Of a DNA stretch of 64,000 nucleotides, positions 1 to 13,500 are shown piece by piece (within the stretch, counting starts at the first letter, position 1; each line of letters opens with the position of its first letter). The position numbers and the translations under genes are program-made. This DNA comes from Chondrosia reniformis. Lineage: Eukaryota; Porifera; Demospongiae; Chondrillida; Chondrillidae. Below the pieces are notes generated by a model, which worked only from the letters and a program-made list of their open reading frames with translations, was not told where the DNA came from and made no database searches. Location: the NCBI GenBank assembly GCA_947172415.1, contig OX359193.1, positions 8,271,501-8,335,500 of the forward strand. Reading direction: 5' to 3'.

Positions 1-3000
1 CATGTCTGTGAATGCTGACACCAAGTGTTAGCATCAAATCTTTCCATTTGACAGAGTTATAGCACCAAATGTACATTACAGTACAGGAATACGAAATTAA
101 TGTATGGTAAGAGATAGGGCAAATGTAAAGATTTATTAAAAAACTTATAACTTATTGCAAATGTTTCATACATGTTTGTGAATACTGACACCAAGTTTTA
201 GCATCAAATCTTGACATTTGACAGAGTTATAGCACCAAATGTACATTACAGTACAGGAATACGAAGTTAATGTATGGTGAGAGATAGGGCAAATGTAAAG
301 ATTTATAAAAAACTTATAACTTATTGAAAATGTTTCATACATGTTTGTGAATACTGACACCAAGTTTTAGCATCAAATCTTGACATTTGACAGAGGTATA
401 GCACCAAATGTACATTACAGTACAGGATTACGAAATTAATGTATGGTGAGAGATAGGGCAAATTTTAAGTTCCATGGAAATTTCAAAAACCCATTAGACA
501 TGCTCTATAGGTGTCTGTGAATGCTGATACAAAGTCACAGCTTCATAGCTTTCCATTTGATAGAGTTACAGCCCTCAATGTAAATTAAATTCTCGTTTAC
601 TAAGTTAATGTATGGTGAGATATAGGGCAAATGTAAAGATTTATAAAAGTTTCAAAGACTCATTGAAAATGTTTCATACATGTCTGTGAATGCTGACACC
701 AAGTTTTAGCATCAAATCTTTCCATTTGACAGAGTTATAGCACCAAATGTACATTACAGTACAGGAATACGAAGTTAATGTATGGTGAGATATAGGGCAA
801 ATGTAAAGATTTATAAAAATTTCAAAAACTCATTGAAAATGTTTCATACATGTCTGTGAATGCTGACACCAAGTTTTAGCATCAAATCTTTCCATTTGAC
901 AGAGTTATAGCACCAAATGTACATTACAGTACAGGAATACGAAATTAATGTATGGTAAGAGATAGGGCAAATGTAAAGATTTATAAAAAAGTTATAACTT
1001 ATTGAAAATGTTTCATACATGTTTGTGAATACTGACACCAAGTTTTAGCATCAAATTTTGACATTTGACAGAGGTATAGCACCAAATGTACATTACAGTA
1101 CAGGAATACGAAATTAATGTATGGTGAGAGATAGGGCAAATGTAAAGATTTATAAAAGTTTCAAAGACTCATTGAAAATGTTTCATACATGTCTGTGAAT
1201 GCTGACACCAAGTTTTAGCATCAAATCTTTCCATTTGACAGAGTTATAGCACCAAATGTACATTACAGTACAGGAATACGAAGTTAATGTATGGTGAGAG
1301 ATAGGGCAAATGTAAAGATTTATAAAAGTTTCAAAGACTCATTGAAAATATTTCATACATGTCTGTGAATGCTGACACCAAGTTTTAGCATCAAATCTTT
1401 CCATTTGACAGAGTTATAGCACCAAATGTACATTACAGTACAGGAATACGAAATTAATGTATGGTAAGAGATAGGGCAAATGTAAAGATTTATAAAAAAA
1501 CTTATAACTTATTGAAAATGTTTCATATATGTTTGTGAATACTGACACCAAGTTTTAGCATCAAATCTTGACATTTGACAGTGGTATAGCACCAAATGTA
1601 CATTACAGTACAGAAATACGAAATTAATGTATGGTGAGAGATAGGGCAAATTTTAAGTTCCATCAAAATTTCAAAAACCCATTAGACATGCTCTATAGGT
1701 GTCTGTGAATGCTGATACAAAGTCACAGCTTCATAGCTTTCCATTTGATAGAGTTACAGCCCTCAATGTAAATTAAATTCTGGTATACAAAGTTAATGTA
1801 TGGTGAGATATAGGGCAAATGTAAAGATTTATAAAAGTTTCAAAGACTCATTGAAAATGTTTCATACATGTCTGTGAATGCTGACACCAAGTTTTAGCAT
1901 CAAATCTTTCCATTTGACAGAGTTATAGCACCAAATGTACATTACAGTACAGGAATACGAAATTAATGTATGGTAAGAGATAGGGCAAATGTAAAGATTT
2001 ATAAAAGTTTCAAAGACTCATTGAAAATGTTTCATACATGTCTGTGAATGCTGACACCAAGTTTTAGCATCAAATCTTTCCATTTGACAGAGTTATAGCA
2101 CCAAATGTACATTACAGTACAGGAATACGAAATTAATGTATGGTAAGAGATAGGGCAAATGTAAAGATTTATAAAAGTTTCAAAGACTCATTGAAAATAT
2201 TTCATACATGTCTGTGAATGCTGACACCAAGTTTTAGCATCAAATCTTTCCATTTGACAGAGTTATAGCACCAAATGTACATTACAGTACAGGAATACGA
2301 AGTTAATGTATGGTGAGATATAGGGCAAATGTAAAGATTTATAAAAATTTCAAAAACCCATTGGAAATGTTTCATACATGTTTGTGAATGCTGACACCAA
2401 GTTTTAGCATCAAATCTTTCCATTTGACAGAGTTATAGCACCAAATGTACATTACAGTACAGGAATACGAAATTAATGTATGGTAAGAGATAGGGCAAAT
2501 GTAAAGATTTATAAAAAACTTATAACTTATTGAAAATGTTTCATACATGTTTGTGAATACTGACACCAAGTTTTAGCATCAAATTTTGACATTTGACAGA
2601 GGTATAGCACCAAATGTACATTACAGAACAGGAATACGAAATTAATGTATGGTGAGAGATAGGGCAAATTTTAAGTTCCATCAAAATTTCAAAAACCCAT
2701 TAGACATGCTCTATAGGTGTCTGTGAATGCTGATACAAAGTCACAGCTTCATAGCTTTCCATTTGATAGAGTTACAGCCCTCAATGTAAATTAAATTCTG
2801 GTATACAAAGTTAATGTATGGTGAGATATAGGGCAAATGTAAAGATTTATAAAAGTTTCAAAGACTCATTGCAAATGTTTCATACATGTCTGTGAATGCT
2901 GACACCAAGTTTTAGCATCAAATCTTTCCATTTGACAGAGTTATAGCACCAAATGTACATTACAGTACAGGAATACAAAATTAATGTATGGTAAGAGATA

Positions 3001-6000
3001 GGGCAAATGTAAAGATTTATAAAAGTTTCAAAGACTCATTGAAAATATTTGATACATGTCTGTGAATGCTGACACCAAGTTTTAGCATCAAATCTTTCCA
3101 TTTGACAGAGTTATAGCACCAAATGTACATTACAGTACAGGAATACGAAGTTAATGTATGGTGAGATATAGGGCAAATGTAAAGATTTATAAAAGTTTCA
3201 AAGACTCATTGAAAATATTTGATACATGTCTGTGAATGCTGACACCAAGTTTTAGCATCAAATCTTTCCATTTGACAGAGTTATAGCACCAAATGTACAT
3301 TACAGTACAGGAATACGAAGTTAATGTATGGTGAGATATAGGGCAAATGTAAAGATTTATAAAAGTTTCAAAGACTCATTGAAAATATTTGATACATGTC
3401 TGTGAATGCTGACACCAAGTTTTAGCATCAAATCTTTCCATTTGACAGAGTTATAGCACCAAATGTACATTACAGTACAGGAATACGAAGTTAATGTATG
3501 GTGAGATATAGGGCAAATGTAAAGATTTATAAAAATTTCAAAAACCCATTGGAAATGTTTCATACATGTTTGTGAATGCTGACAACAAGTTTTAGCATCA
3601 AATCTTTCCATTTGACAGAGTTATAGCACCAAATGTACATTACAGTACAGGAATACGAAATTAATGTATGGTAAGAGATAGGGCAAATGTAAAGATTTAT
3701 AAAAAAACTTATAACTTATTGAAAATGTTTCATATATGTTTGTGAACACTGACACCAAGTTTTAGCATCAAATCTTGACATTTGACAGAGGTATAGCACC
3801 AAATGTACATTACAGTACAGAAATACGAAATTAATGTATGGTGAGAGATAGGGCAAATTTTAAGTTCCATCAAAATTTCAAAAACCCATTAGACATGCTC
3901 TATAGGTGTCTGTGAATGCTGATACAAAGTCACAGCTTCATATCTTTCCATTTGATAGAGTTACAGCCCTCAATGTAAATTAAATTCTGGTATACAAAGT
4001 TAATGTATGGTGAGATATAGGGCAAATGTAAAGATTTATAAAAATTTCAAAAACCCATTAGACATGCTCTATAGGTGTCTGTGAATGCTGATACAAAGTC
4101 ACAGCTTCATAGCTTTCCATTTGATAGAGTTACAGCCCTCAATGTAAATTAAATTCTGGTATACAAAGTTAATGTATGGTGAGATATAGGGCAAATGTAA
4201 AGATTTATAAAAATTTCAAAAACCCATTAGACATGCTCTATAGGTGTCTGTGAATGCTGATACAAAGTCACAGCTTCATAGCTTTCCATTTGATAGAGTT
4301 ACAGCCCTCAATGTAAATTAAATTCTGGTATACAAAGTTAATGTATGGTGAGATATAGGGCAAATGTAAAGATTTATAAAAGTTTCAAAGACTCATTGAA
4401 AATGTTTCATACATGTCTGTGAATGCTGACACCAAGTTTTAGCATCAAATCTTTCCATTTGACAGAGTTATAGCACCAAATGTACATTACAGTACAGGAA
4501 TACGAAATTAATGTATGGTAAGAGATAGGGCAAATGTAAAGATTTATAAAAGTTTCAAAGACTCATTGAAAATATTTGATACATGTCTGTGAATGCTGAC
4601 ACCAAGTTTTAGCATCAAATCTTTCCATTTGACAGAGTTATAGCACCAAATGTACATTACAGTACAGGAATACGAAGTTAATGTATGGTGAGATATAGGG
4701 CAAATGTAAAGATTTATAAAAGTTTCAAAGACTCATTGAAAATATTTGATACATGTCTGTGAATGCTGACACCAAGTTTTAGCATCAAATCTTTCCATTT
4801 GACAGAGTTATAGCACCAAATGTACATTACAGTACAGGAATACGAAGTTAATGTATGGTGAGATATAGGGCAAATGTAAAGATTTATAAAAATTTCAAAA
4901 ACCCATTGGAAATGTTTCATACATGTTTGTGAATGCTGACAACAAGTTTTAGCATCAAATCTTTCCATTTGACAGAGTTATAGCACCAAATGTACATTAC
5001 AGTACAGGAATACGAAATTAATGTATGGTAAGAGATAGGGCAAATGTAAAGATTTATAAAAAAACTTATAACTTATTGAAAATGTTTCATATATGTTTGT
5101 GAACACTGACACCAAGTTTTAGCATCAAATCTTGACATTTGACAGAGGTATAGCACCAAATGTACATTACAGTACAGAAATACGAAATTAATGTATGGTG
5201 AGAGATAGGGCAAATTTTAAGTTCCATCAAAATTTCAAAAACCCATTAGACATGCTCTATAGGTGTCTGTGAATGCTGATACAAAGTCACAGCTTCATAT
5301 CTTTCCATTTGATAGAGTTACAGCCCTCAATGTAAATTAAATTCCGGTATACAAAGTTAATGTATGGTGAGATATAGGGCAAATGTAAAGATTTATAAAA
5401 ATTTCAAAAACCCATTAGACATGCTCTATAGGTGTCTGTGAATGCTGATACAAAGTCACAGCTTCATATCGTTCCATTGGATAGAGTTACAGCCCTCACT
5501 GTAAGTTAAATTCTGGTATACAAAGTTAATGTATGGTGAGATATAGGGCAAATGTAAAGATTTATAAAAGTTTCAAAAACTCATTGAAAATGTTTCATAC
5601 ATGTCTGTGAATGCTGACACCAAGTGTTAGCATCAAATCTTTCCATTTGACAGAGTTATAGCACCAAATGTACATTACAGTACAGGAATACGAAGTTAAT
5701 GTATGGTGAGAGATAGGGCAAATTTTAAGTTCCATCAAAATTTCAAAAACCCACTACACATGCTCTATAGGTGTTTGTGAATTCTGACACAAAGTCACAG
5801 CTTCATAGCTTTCCATTTGATAGAGTTACAGCTCTCAATGTAAATTAAATTCCGATAAACAATGTTAATGTATGGTGAGAGATAGGGCAAATGTAAAGAT
5901 TTATAAAAAAATTATAACTTATTGAAAATGTTTCATACATGTTTGTGAATACTGACACCAAGGTTTAGCATCAAATCGTGACATTTGACAGAGTTATAGC

Positions 6001-6168
6001 ACCAAATGTACATTACAGTACAGGAGTACGAAATTAATGTATGGTGAGAGATAGGGCAAATTTTAAGTTCCATCAAAATTTCAAAAACCCATTAGACATG
6101 CTCTATAGGTGTCTGTGAATGCTGACACAAAGTCACAGCTTCATAGCTTTCCATTCGATAGAGTTACA
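1..6168 (+). repeat. Satellite array 1 (about 170-bp monomers), 5' end outside the window
   Basis: Uninterrupted head-to-tail tandem repeats with a period of about 169-170 bp. Two main monomer classes alternate irregularly. Type A contains ACACCAAGTTTTAGCATCAA and TGTACATTACAGTACAGGAA. Type B contains GATACAAAGTCACAGCTTCA and ACAGCCCTCAATGTAAATTA. A sub-variant of A has an ATAACTTATTG segment with GACATTTGACAGAGGTATAG. All share TTAATGTATGGTGAGAGATA or a close variant. The array starts before base 1, because base 1 matches the interior of array 2 at 7,790. Short minus-strand open frames of 65-84 codons recur once per monomer and are by-products of the repeat, so no genes are called here. Confidence 0.97.
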
Positions 6169-7429
6169 GAACTCTAGTTAATGTATGTATTGTTAGAGAA
6201 AATTGCGTAATACCATATTATATGGCCGACCGTTAGAAGGTGCATATAAAGACTAAATTCGATACTATATCCGAAAATCTAGAATGCTTTCTAAATTTTA
6301 TTATACATTGGGAAATGCACTGTGTAGTAATTGATTGTTATTGAAGCACCATCTATCCATATAGAAGATATGGATCTCGTTAAAGTAAAATTTCGTCAAT
6401 CGACAGCCAACGAAACTCCAAAGAAAAAAAGTTGGACCATACCGAACGCTACCATCCACGACGCTCAGAGGCCGGGATCGTTGGTAACGTTCAACTTATC
6501 GAATCTGCCGAAGCAAATTACTGCCGAGTTGAGCATTGGGTGTCACTTGCGTGAGAAGAACCAGCTCTTCTCGATATGGCCGACTCATATGAATCCTAAG
6601 ATATCAGATGCCAATCCCACATTACGTGGAACCCCCCCGAAATCCGGATTATTGGTGAGCACGTCTCTATGGCACCAACCGATTAGGAGACAGCTTCAGA
6701 GTCTAAGCGCTACCAACCTCTATGGGAACCGCAACCACCATAGAGATGTGTCCAGGTAGGCCTACTATATAAGGTTTTTCGCTTCTATTTATATAAAGTT
6801 TTGCCCAAAGAAAACGGTTGTGGTTGGGGCTTTTTTATATATTTCTCGTTATTTCCAGATCAGTGAATTGTTCCAAGGAAATTTAAAGACATAGCCAGTA
6901 TTTGTGGATCATCTGAAAACTGGGGAAAGCGGAAAAAATCCTGTAAGTGTCTTGATGGGCCGAGGAGAACGACGTTTCTGATCCCAATTATTTTCGAGAA
7001 ATCGTCAATTTATTCCACTCTAATTCCAGACCAGTGAATCGTTCCAAGCAATTTTACACACATACGCAGTATTTCCAATACATCTCAAAACTGTGGCAAA
7101 TGGATAAAAGCCTGTATGTGTCTTGGTGGAGGGAGGAGAACGACTTTTTATGATACAGAAAACTAGAGATAGTGCGAGGTCCGATATTTATCGCCTGTAC
7201 TATATTAATGCCTATGATCGATATTTTAACTAGGCCGGCTGTATTCTAAGTCAAATTCCTAACTCCAGAGAAGATAATGTATAGATAAAATTTGCTAAAT
7301 AAGGTTTTTAAAGCAACTGTAGCTCCATAAATTATTTTTATATAATTTATTGTAGGATATACTCTGTATATACATACATGCATATGTGGTGAGAGATAGG
7401 CAAATATGAATAAAAATAAAAATCACGAA
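6169..7429. other. Unique inter-satellite cassette, copy 1
   Basis: Non-satellite segment of about 1.26 kb, clearly richer in GC and CpG than the flanking arrays. It holds an open frame (6370-6759). Downstream come two diverged direct modules starting at 6859 and 7030, 171 bp apart, each preceded by a polypyrimidine-CAG signal. An AT-rich tail runs up to an inverted satellite monomer. The same cassette recurs at 16,161 and 28,027. I recognise no transposase, terminal repeat or RNA gene in it. Confidence 0.85.
6370..6759 (+). CDS. Hypothetical open frame in cassette 1 (129 aa from first ATG)
   Basis: I do not recognise this frame. The reading frame is open from 6331, directly after an in-frame TAA. 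The first ATG is at 6370 (MDLVKVKFRQS), and it stops at 6757-6759. The protein is basic and Ser/Thr/Asn/Pro-rich, with a KKK cluster near its start, no signal peptide and no membrane segment. A GTAGGC donor-like site overlaps the stop codon (CAG|GTAGGC), with a candidate acceptor at 6856-6858. Splicing there would replace the last residues with about eight new codons before a stop. The frame is identical in the three cassette copies, but the DNA around it is identical too, so coding selection is not shown. It could be a fossil exon or a chance frame. Confidence 0.35.
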   Translation: MDLVKVKFRQSTANETPKKKSWTIPNATIHDAQRPGSLVTFNLSNLPKQITAELSIGCHLREKNQLFSIWPTHMNPKISDANPTLRGTPPKSGLLVSTSLWHQPIRRQLQSLSATNLYGNRNHHRDVSR

Positions 7430-7529
7430 AATTCTTTGGAAATCTTTCACAGAATTTAATGTACATTGAGGGCTGTAACTTTTTCAAATGGAAAGATATA
7501 GAGCTACTGCTCTCTTTCAGCATTCAGAG
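7430..7529 (-). repeat. Single satellite monomer in inverted orientation at cassette edge
   Basis: The reverse complement of this stretch reads like a diverged type-B monomer: GAATGCTGA, then ATCTTTCCATTTGA, GTTACAGCCCTCAATGTACA and TTAAATTCTG. All surrounding satellite is in the opposite orientation, so strand polarity flips here for about 100 bp. The same inverted piece occurs at 17,420-17,521 but is absent after cassette 3. Confidence 0.85.
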
Positions 7530-10500
7530 GAATCTGGTATTAAAAGTTAATGTATGGTGAGAGATAAGGCAAATTTAAAGTTCCATCAAAATTTCAAAAA
7601 CTCATTAGACATGCTCTCTAGGTGTCTGTGAATGCTGATACAAAGTCACAGCTTCATAGCTTTCCATTTGATATAGTTACAGCCCTCAATGTAAATTAAA
7701 TTCTGGTATACAAAGTTAATGTATGGTGAGATATAGGGCAAATGTAAAGATTTATAAAAATTTCAAAAACTCATTGAAAATGTTTCATACATGTCTGTGA
7801 ATGCTGACACCAAGTGTTAGCATCAAATCTTTCCATTTGACAGAGTTATAGCACCAAATGTACATTACAGTACAGGAATACGAAATTAATGTATGGTAAG
7901 AGATAGGGCAAATGTAAAGATTTATTAAAAAACTTATAACTTATTGCAAATGTTTCATACATGTTTGTGAATACTGACACCAAGTTTTAGCATCAAATCT
8001 TGACATTTGACAGAGTTATAGCACCAAATGTACATTACAGTACAGGAATACGAAGTTAATGTATGGTGAGAGATAGGGCAAATGTAAAGATTTATAAAAA
8101 ACTTATAACTTATTGAAAATGTTTCATACATGTTTGTGAATACTGACACCAAGTTTTAGCATCAAATCTTGACATTTGACAGAGGTATAGCACCAAATGT
8201 ACATTACAGTACAGGATTACGAAATTAATGTATGGTGAGAGATAGGGCAAATTTTAAGTTCCATGGAAATTTCAAAAACCCATTAGACATGCTCTATAGG
8301 TGTCTGTGAATGCTGATACAAAGTCACAGCTTCATAGCTTTCCATTTGATAGAGTTACAGCCCTCAATGTAAATTAAATTCTCGTTTACTAAGTTAATGT
8401 ATGGTGAGATATAGGGCAAATGTAAAGATTTATAAAAGTTTCAAAGACTCATTGAAAATGTTTCATACATGTCTGTGAATGCTGACACCAAGTTTTAGCA
8501 TCAAATCTTTCCATTTGACAGAGTTATAGCACCAAATGTACATTACAGTACAGGAATACGAAGTTAATGTATGGTGAGATATAGGGCAAATGTAAAGATT
8601 TATAAAAATTTCAAAAACTCATTGAAAATGTTTCATACATGTCTGTGAATGCTGACACCAAGTTTTAGCATCAAATCTTTCCATTTGACAGAGTTATAGC
8701 ACCAAATGTACATTACAGTACAGGAATACGAAATTAATGTATGGTAAGAGATAGGGCAAATGTAAAGATTTATAAAAAAGTTATAACTTATTGAAAATGT
8801 TTCATACATGTTTGTGAATACTGACACCAAGTTTTAGCATCAAATTTTGACATTTGACAGAGGTATAGCACCAAATGTACATTACAGTACAGGAATACGA
8901 AATTAATGTATGGTGAGAGATAGGGCAAATTTTAAGTTCCATCAAAATTTCAAAAACCCATTAGACATGCTCTATAGGTGTCTGTGAATGCTGATACAAA
9001 GTCACAGCTTCATAGCTTTCCATTTGATAGAGTTACAGCCCTCAATGTAAATTAAATTCTGGTATACAAAGTTAATGTATGGTGAGATATAGGGCAAATG
9101 TAAAGATTTATAAAAGTTTCAAAGACTCATTGAAAATGTTTCATACATGTCTGTGAATGCTGACACCAAGTTTTAGCATCAAATCTTTCCATTTGACAGA
9201 GTTATAGCACCAAATGTACATTACAGTACAGGAAAACGAAGTTAATGTATGGTGAGATATAGGGCAAATGTAAAGATTTATAAAAATTTCAAAAACTCAT
9301 TGAAAATGTTTCATACATGTCTGTGAATGCTGACACCAAGTTTTAGCATCAAATCTTTCCATTTGACAGAGTTATAGCACCAAATGTACATTACAGTACA
9401 GGAATACGAAATTAATGTATGGTAAGAGATAGGGCAAATGTAAAGATTTATAAAAATTTATAACTTATTGAAAATGTTTCATACATGTTTGTGAATACTG
9501 ACACCAAGTTTTAGCATCAAATTTTGACATTTGACAGAGGTATAGCACCAAATGTACATTACAGTACAGAAATACCAAATTAATGTATGGTGAGAGATAG
9601 GGCAAATTTTAAGTTCCATCAAAATTTCAAAAACCCATTAGACATGCTCTATAGGTGTCTGTGAATGCTGATACAAAGTCACAGCTTCATAGCTTTCCAT
9701 TTGATAGAGTTACAGCCCTCAATGTAAATTAAATTCTGGTATACAAAGTTAATGTATGGTGAGATATAGGGCAAATGTAAAGATTTATAAAAATTTCAAA
9801 AACTCATTGAAAATGTTTCATACATGTCTGTGAATGCTGACACCAAGTTTTAGCATCAAATCTTTCCATTTGACAGAGTTATAGCACCAAATGTACATTA
9901 CAGTACAGGAATACGAAATTAATGTATGGTAAGAGATAGGGCAAATGTAAAGATTTATAAAAGTTTCAAAGACTCATTGAAAATATTTGATACATGTCTG
10001 TGAATGCTGACACCAAGTTTTAGCATCAAATCTTTCCATTTGACAGAGTTATAGCACCAAATGTACATTACAGTACAGGAATACGAAGTTAATGTATGGT
10101 GAGATATAGGGCAAATGTAAAGATTTATAAAAGTTTCAAAGACTCATTGAAAATATTTCATACATGTCTGTGAATGCTGACACCAAGTTTTAGCATCAAA
10201 TCTTTCCATTTGACAGAGTTATAGCACCAAATGTACATTACAGTACAGGAATACGAAATTAATGTATGGTAAGAGATAGGGCAAATGTAAAGATTTATAA
10301 AAAAACTTATAACTTATTGAAAATGTTTCATATATGTTTGTGAATACTGTCACCAAGTTTTAGCATCAAATCTTGACATTTGACAGTGGTATAGCACCAA
10401 ATGTACATTACAGTACAGAAATACGAAATTAATGTATGGTGAGAGATAGGGCAAATTTTAAGTTCCATCAAAATTTCAAAAACCCATTAGACATGCTCTA

Positions 10501-13500
10501 TAGGTGTCTGTGAATGCTGATACAAAGTCACAGCTTCATAGCTTTCCATTTGATAGAGTTACAGCCCTCAATGTAAATTAAATTCTGGTATACAAAGTTA
10601 ATGTATGGTGAGATATAGGGCAAATGTAAAGATTTATAAAAGTTTCAAAGACTCATTGAAAATGTTTCATACATGTCTGTGAATGCTGACACCAAGTTTT
10701 AGCATCAAATCTTTCCATTTGACAGAGTTATAGCACCAAATGTACATTACAGTACAGGAATACGAAATTAATGTATGGTAAGAGATAGGGCAAATGTAAA
10801 GATTTATAAAAGTTTCAAAGACTCATTGAAAATGTTTCATACATGTCTGTGAATGCTGACACCAAGTTTTAGCATCAAATCTTTCCATTTGACAGAGTTA
10901 TAGCACCAAATGTACATTACAGTACAGGAATACGAAATTAATGTATGGTAAGAGATAGGGCAAATGTAAAGATTTATAAAAGTTTCAAAGACTCATTGAA
11001 AATATTTGATACATGTCTGTGAATGCTGACACCAAGTGTTAGCATCAAATCTTTCCATTTGACAGAGTTATAGCACCAAATGTACATTACAGTACAGGAA
11101 TACGAAGTTAATGTATGGTGAGATATAGGGCAAATGTAAAGATTTATAAAAATTTCAAAAACCCATTGGAAATGTTTCATACATGTTTGTGAATGCTGAC
11201 ACCAAGTTTTAGCATCAAATCTTTCCATTTGACAGAGTTATAGCACCAAATGTACATTACAGTACAGGAATACGAAATTAATGTATGGTAAGAGATAGGG
11301 CAAATGTAAAGATTTATAAAAAACTTATAACTTATTGAAAATGTTTCATACATGTTTGTGAATACTGACACCAAGTTTTAGCATCAAATTTTGACATTTG
11401 ACAGAGGTATAGCACCAAATGTACATTACAGCACAGGAATACGAAATTAATGTATGGTGAGAGATAGGGCAAATTTTAAGTTCCATCAAAATTTCAAAAA
11501 CCCATTAGACATGCTCTATAGGTGTCTGTGAATGCTGATACAAAGTCACAGCTTCATAGCTTTCCATTTGATAGAGTTACAGCCCTCAATGTAAATTAAA
11601 TTCTGGTATACAAAGTTAATGTATGGTGAGATATAGGGCAAATGTAAAGATTTATAAAAGTTTCAAAGACTCATTGCAAATGTTTCATACATGTCTGTGA
11701 ATGCTGACACCAAGTTTTAGCATCAAATCTTTCCATTTGACAGAGTTATAGCACCAAATGTACATTACAGTACAGGAATACGAAATTAATGTATGGTTAG
11801 AGATAGGGCAAATGTAAAGATTTATAAAAGTTTCAAAGACTCATTGAAAATATTTCATACATGTCTGTGAATGCTGACACCAAGTTTTAGCATCACATCT
11901 TTCCATTTGACAGAGTTATAGCACCAAATGTACATTACAGTACAGGAATACGAAGTTAATGTATGGTGAGATATAGGGCAAATGTAAAGATTTATAAAAG
12001 TTTCAAAGACTCATTGAAAATATTTGATACATGTCTGTGAATGCTGACACCAAGTTTTAGCATCAAATCTTTCCATTTGACAGAGTTATAGCACCAAATG
12101 TACATTACAGCACAGGAATACGAAGTTAATGTATGGTGAGATATAGGGCAAATGTAAAGATTTATAAAAGTTTCAAAGACTCATTGAAAATATTTGATAC
12201 ATGTCTGTGAATGCTGACACCAAGTTTTAGCATCAAATCTTTCCATTTGACAGAGTTATAGCACCAAATGTACATTACAGTACAGGAATACGAAATTAAT
12301 GTATGGTAAGAGATAGGGCAAATGTAAAGATTTATAAAAAAACTTATAACTTATTGAAAATGTTTCATATATGTTTGTGAACACTGACACCAAGTTTTAG
12401 CATCAAATCTTGACATTTGACAGAGGTATAGCACCAAATGTACATTACAGTACAGAAATACGAAATTAATGTATGGTGAGAGATAGGGCAAAGTTTAAGT
12501 TCCATCAAAATTTCAAAAACCCATTAGACATGCTCTATAGGTGTCTGTGAATGCTGATACAAAGTCACAGCTTCATATCTTTCCATTTGATAGAGTTACA
12601 GCCCTCAATGTAAATTAAATTCTGGTATACAAAGTTAATGTATGGTGAGATATAGGGCAAATGTAAAGATTAATAAAAATTTCAAAAACCCATTAGACAT
12701 GCTCTATAGGTGTCTGTGAATGCTGATACAAAGTCACAGCTTCATAGCTTTCCATTTGATAGAGTTACAGCCCTCAATGTAAATTAAATTCTGGTATACA
12801 AAGTTAATGTATGGTGAGATATAGGGCAAATGTAAAGATTTATAAAAATTTCAAAAACCCATTAGACATGCTCTATAGGTGTCTGTGAATGCTGATACAA
12901 AGTCACAGCTTCATAGCTTTCCATTTGATAGAGTTACAGCCCTCAATGTAAATTAAATTCTGGTATACAAAGTTAATGTATGGTGAGATATAGGGCAAAT
13001 GTAAAGATTTATAAAAGTTTCAAAGACTCATTGAAAATGTTTCATACATGTCTGTGAATGCTGACACCAAGTTTTAGCATCAAATCTTTCCATTTGACAG
13101 AGTTATAGCACCAAATGTACATTACAGTACAGGAATACGAAATTAATGTATGGTAAGAGATAGGGCAAATGTAAAGATTTATAAAAGTTTCAAAGACTCA
13201 TTGAAAATATTTGATACATGTCTGTGAATGCTGACACCAAGTTTTAGCATCAAATCTTTCCATTTGACAGAGTTATAGCACCAAATGTACATTACAGTAC
13301 AGGAATACGAAGTTAATGTATGGTGAGATATAGGGCAAATGTAAAGATTTATAAAAGTTTCAAAGACTCATTGAAAATATTTGATACATGTCTGTGAATG
13401 CTGACACCAAGTTTTAGCATCAAATCTTTCCATTTGACAGAGTTATAGCACCAAATGTACATTACAGTACAGGAATACGAAGTTAATGTATGGTGAGATA

